This document shows, in pieces, positions 4,655 to 6,905 of a stretch of 6,905 bases of DNA (position 1 is its first letter; each line of letters starts with the position of its first letter). Where the stretch lies: the NCBI GenBank assembly GCA_903904805.1, contig CAIVDX010000460.1:1-6905 (forward strand). Reading direction: 5' to 3'. This DNA comes from an uncultured Rhodospirillales bacterium (lineage in GTDB: Bacteria > Pseudomonadota > Alphaproteobacteria > Acetobacterales > Acetobacteraceae). Under the pieces are notes generated by a model. It searched no databases. It was given only the letters and a program-made list of their open reading frames with translations, and had not been told where the DNA came from. A program made the translations under genes and the position numbers.

Positions 4655-6625
4655 TCAGCCACCTGCGGTGTCGGGCTCGGGTGTCGGTGTCATGCCGGGG
4701 GGCGGGGCGATCACCGCGCCGGGATGCAGGATCGGGTTGCCGAGGCTGACGCCGGTGCGGGCGCGGTAGATCACCACATTCTCGATCACCCGCTGCACAT
4801 AGTTGCGGGTCTCGTTCAGCGGGATCAGCTCGATCCAGTCGATCATCGTCTCGGGCGGCCTGCCGCGCGGGTCGCCGTTCTGCGAGAGGAACTGGTTCAC
4901 CCGCCCCGGCCCGGCATTGTAGCCGGCGGCGGAGAGCGGCATCGCGTCGGCGAAGCGGTCCATCAGCCCGGCGAGGTAGCGGGTGCCCAGGCGGATGTTG
5001 AAGTCCGGCTGGTAGAGCTGGGCGAGGCTGATCTTGCCGGCGCCCACCTGCTTGGCGACCGCGGCGGCGGTGGCCGGCATCAGCTGCATCAGGCCGCGCG
5101 CGCCCGAGCCGCTGATCGCGGTGGGGCTGAAATTGCTCTCCTGACGCATGATCGCCCAGGCGAAGGCGGGCTCGATCACCGCCTCGGGCACCGGGTAGGG
5201 GCGCGGCCAGCCGAGCCCGGGCAGCTGGGTGCCGTAGCGGCCGGCGCGGCGGACCATCGCCACCGCCATCTCGGTCTGGCCCAGCTGCATCGCCAGGCCT
5301 GCGGCCATCGCGCGTTCGGCCGGGTTGGCCGCGACATCCTCCAGGCGCATCAGGAAGGGCCGCGCCAGCTCCGGTTCGCCCCATTGCACCAGAAGGGCGG
5401 CGGCGCGCGCCACCTCGCGCCCGGCGAAGGCACGCGCGGCGGCCTGGTCCCAGGAGGGGTCCTTCATCGCGGCGATGGCGGCCGGGGCGGCGTCGCCCGC
5501 CGCGAGCTGTCCGTAATAAGAGAGCACGTAGCGCGCGGCATGCTGGCGGGCGGCCTCGGCCTGGGCGGTCTGGCCGGCCTCCGCGCGGGCGCGCCAGAGC
5601 CAGTACCAGGCGCGGCCCTGGGTGAGCACGCTCTGCGAGCGGGTCGACAGGGTGGTGAAATGCGGGATCGCGGCGGCCGCATCATGCAGGCGGCGCAGCG
5701 CGATCCAGCCGGCGAGGAACTCGGCATCGAGCGCGTTGTCCTCGTCGGTCTGGCCGTGGCGGGCGACGACCTCATAGGCGAGCTTGTCCTTGCCGTCGCG
5801 CAGCAGCAGGCGGGCGAGGCTGTTGCGCTCGGCCCAGAAGCTGGCGGGCTGGGGCGTCGCCGGGCTGGCGGGCCAGACCTCGGCGGCCCAGACCTCGGCG
5901 GCCCAGACCTCGGCGGCCTCGCGGATCAGCTCGCCGCGGCGCAGGGCGCGGGCGCGCTCGAGGGTGAGCACCGGGTCGGCGCGCAGGCTGGCGGGCAGGG
6001 CGGCGGCCATGTCCTGCCCGGCCGGATCGCCCTGTCGGATGGCCATCAGGGCGGCGCCGGCCTGCTGGTGAGGGCCATCCAGTCTCGCCAGCTGGCGGGT
6101 TGCCGCGCCACGGTCATTGGCGGGCAGGTGGGTGAAATGCTCCCACTGGTCCTGCGGGGTGAGCTCGGTGGCGTAGCGGCCCAGCACCAGGGTCTCGCTC
6201 GCTTGGTCGGCGATGCCGGCGCGCCAGGCGGTGCGAATCGCCTCGATGCCGCGCTTGCCGAGCCAGACCTCGCCGCAGCGCAGCGTGGCCGGCGGGCTGG
6301 CCGGGGCGAGCAGGTCGCAGGCGCGGCGGGCCAGCTGGTCGTCAGGCTCGATCGCCAGCGCGCTGTCGCGCCGGCGCTGCAGCAGGGCGCCGGCCGGCCA
6401 GTCCGGGCTGGCGGCGAGAAATTCGCTGATCTCGATGGCTGATCCGCCGCCCTGCAGGCGCACGAAGCTGACCAGCTTGCGGGCCACCGGGTCGGGCTGG
6501 GCGGCGGCGGCGCGCTCGGCGGCATCGAACTGACGGGCCTTCAGCAGGGCGCCGATATCCTGCGCGCGGGCGAGCGCCGGCAGGCCGAGGAGAATCGCGA
6601 GCAGGAGAGGGGCGCGTGGGGTCAT
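4655..6625 (-). CDS. slt: Soluble lytic murein transglycosylase (Slt70-like, GH23)
   Basis: Periplasmic enzyme of 656 aa that cleaves the MurNAc-GlcNAc bond of peptidoglycan to give 1,6-anhydro-muropeptides. The ATG at 6625 begins MTPRAPLLLAILLGLPALARA, a signal peptide; a longer in-frame start at 6706 would place 27 polar residues before it. Residues of roughly 25-470 are Ala- and Arg-rich helices, as in the superhelical U- and L-domains of Slt70. The catalytic domain at the C-terminus shows RQESNFSPTAISGSGARG with catalytic Glu496, GLMQLMP (511-517), AAGYNAGPGRV (566-576) and WIELIPLNETRNYV (597-610), all standard for lytic transglycosylase family 1. A perfect 15-bp triplication gives AEVWA repeats near residues 236-251, not part of the known fold. 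The tail is Pro-rich (APPPGMTPTPEPD). Divergent from dapA and followed by pgpA. Confidence 0.94.
   Translation of the reverse strand: MTPRAPLLLAILLGLPALARAQDIGALLKARQFDAAERAAAAQPDPVARKLVSFVRLQGGGSAIEISEFLAASPDWPAGALLQRRRDSALAIEPDDQLARRACDLLAPASPPATLRCGEVWLGKRGIEAIRTAWRAGIADQASETLVLGRYATELTPQDQWEHFTHLPANDRGAATRQLARLDGPHQQAGAALMAIRQGDPAGQDMAAALPASLRADPVLTLERARALRRGELIREAAEVWAAEVWAAEVWPASPATPQPASFWAERNSLARLLLRDGKDKLAYEVVARHGQTDEDNALDAEFLAGWIALRRLHDAAAAIPHFTTLSTRSQSVLTQGRAWYWLWRARAEAGQTAQAEAARQHAARYVLSYYGQLAAGDAAPAAIAAMKDPSWDQAAARAFAGREVARAAALLVQWGEPELARPFLMRLEDVAANPAERAMAAGLAMQLGQTEMAVAMVRRAGRYGTQLPGLGWPRPYPVPEAVIEPAFAWAIMRQESNFSPTAISGSGARGLMQLMPATAAAVAKQVGAGKISLAQLYQPDFNIRLGTRYLAGLMDRFADAMPLSAAGYNAGPGRVNQFLSQNGDPRGRPPETMIDWIELIPLNETRNYVQRVIENVVIYRARTGVSLGNPILHPGAVIAPPPGMTPTPEPDTAGG
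5873..5917 (-). repeat. Perfect 15-bp triplication within slt
   Basis: CCAGACCTCGGCGGC (plus strand) occurs three times head to tail at 5873-5887, 5888-5902 and 5903-5917 without mismatch. It is in frame and encodes AEVWA repeats near residues 236-251 of the transglycosylase. Perfect identity suggests recent slippage. Confidence 0.95.
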
Positions 6626-6741
6626 ACCCTGTTCTAGCAAGCGCGCGCCTTGCTTCGCACCCCCCGCAACCCTAGTTTCATCCTCCGCCGCCACATCGGA
6701 CCACACGGCACAAAGTTGGGCGCGCGCGAGGAGAGGCTGTC
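6626..6741. promoter_or_regulatory. Divergent slt-dapA intergenic region
   Basis: 116 bp that must hold the promoters of both genes. For dapA a weak candidate is TTGCTT (6650-6655), 17-bp spacer, TAGTTT (6673-6678). An inverted repeat AGCAAG (6636-6641) / CTTGCT (6649-6654) with a 7-nt loop lies 10 nt before the slt start and could be an operator or a leader hairpin. No clear slt promoter is visible. Confidence 0.35.
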
Positions 6742-6905
6742 ATGTTTCAGGGCTCCATGGTCGCCCTCGTCACCCCGATGCTGCCGGACGGCGCCGTCGA
6801 TGAGGCCGCGTTCGCGCGCTTTGTCGAGTGGCAGATCGATCAGGGCACGCACGGCATCATTCCGGTCGGCACCACCGGCGAGAGCCCGACGCTGAGCCAT
6901 GACGA
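6742..6905 (+). CDS. dapA: 4-hydroxy-tetrahydrodipicolinate synthase, N-terminal part (cut by window edge)
   Basis: Cytoplasmic enzyme condensing pyruvate with aspartate semialdehyde, the first committed step to diaminopimelate and lysine. Only 54 codons are present; the frame is open to the window end. The N-terminus MFQGSMVALVTPM followed by VGTTGES (residues 42-48) and TLSHDE matches the family closely. Thr44 and Thr45 fall at the same numbers as the active-site threonines of the Escherichia coli enzyme. The catalytic lysine lies beyond the window. The ATG at 6742 has a strong ribosome site, AGGAGAGG at 6729-6736, five nt away. It is divergent from slt with 116 bp between start codons. Diaminopimelate feeds peptidoglycan synthesis, so the neighbouring transglycosylase makes thematic sense, though no co-regulation is shown. 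Confidence 0.95.
   Translation, partial: MFQGSMVALVTPMLPDGAVDEAAFARFVEWQIDQGTHGIIPVGTTGESPTLSHD

Noticed and set aside
4313..6442. 709-codon open frame on the plus strand opposite slt and pgpA
   Set aside because: Low-complexity Gly/Ala/Arg/His-rich translation with no recognisable domain, fully antisense to two clear genes. Typical of GC-rich shadow frames.
6634..6900. Minus-strand frame across the slt-dapA spacer and the start of dapA
   Set aside because: Antisense to a clear dapA N-terminus and covers the divergent promoter region.

Overview
The window looks like a chromosomal segment of a GC-rich Gram-negative bacterium, most likely an alphaproteobacterium. Acetobacteraceae or another Rhodospirillales-type group is my best guess, from GC content, codon use and gene content only. 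The right-hand part is housekeeping: the start of dapA (+ strand, cut by the window edge), and divergent from it slt (soluble lytic transglycosylase) followed tightly by pgpA (phosphatidylglycerophosphatase A), both on the minus strand. The left two thirds (about 28-3985) is a minus-strand array of four genes for secreted proteins with a C-terminal PEP-CTERM sorting signal, here called PEP4, PEP3, PEP2 and PEP1 in transcription order.

PEP2, PEP3 and PEP4 are close paralogs. They share a signal peptide, a body that starts QFV-NGNFA and contains FIAMD(A/S)D, a conserved pair of cysteines, an F-(A)-NVS(V/L)T strand and a PEPMS sorting signal. PEP1 is a more distant relative without cysteines. 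The array looks like the product of tandem duplication, and PEP3 is a mosaic of PEP2-like and PEP4-like stretches. Such proteins are normally exported by Sec, anchored by the C-terminal helix and processed by an exosortase, often in organisms that make exopolysaccharide. No exosortase or polysaccharide gene lies in the window, so the sorting enzyme must be encoded elsewhere.

The least ordinary structures are: (1) a 27-bp tandem repeat coding for an LRSSAQSK(G/S) nonapeptide, which extends the cytoplasmic tail of PEP4 beyond the sorting signal and ends at a stop codon inside a decayed repeat unit; (2) a matching promoter layout upstream of PEP4, PEP3 and PEP1 (AT-rich tract, -35, TGn-extended -10, leader of about 60-66 nt), with an 8-bp inverted repeat whose arms sit 42 bp apart across the PEP1 promoter; (3) a perfect 15-bp triplication inside slt that adds AEVWA repeats to the superhelical domain. 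I see no RNA genes, CRISPR arrays, insertion sequences or prophage genes. No gene-free stretch exceeds 300 bp; the longest is 294 bp between PEP4 and PEP3. I found no convincing intrinsic terminator.
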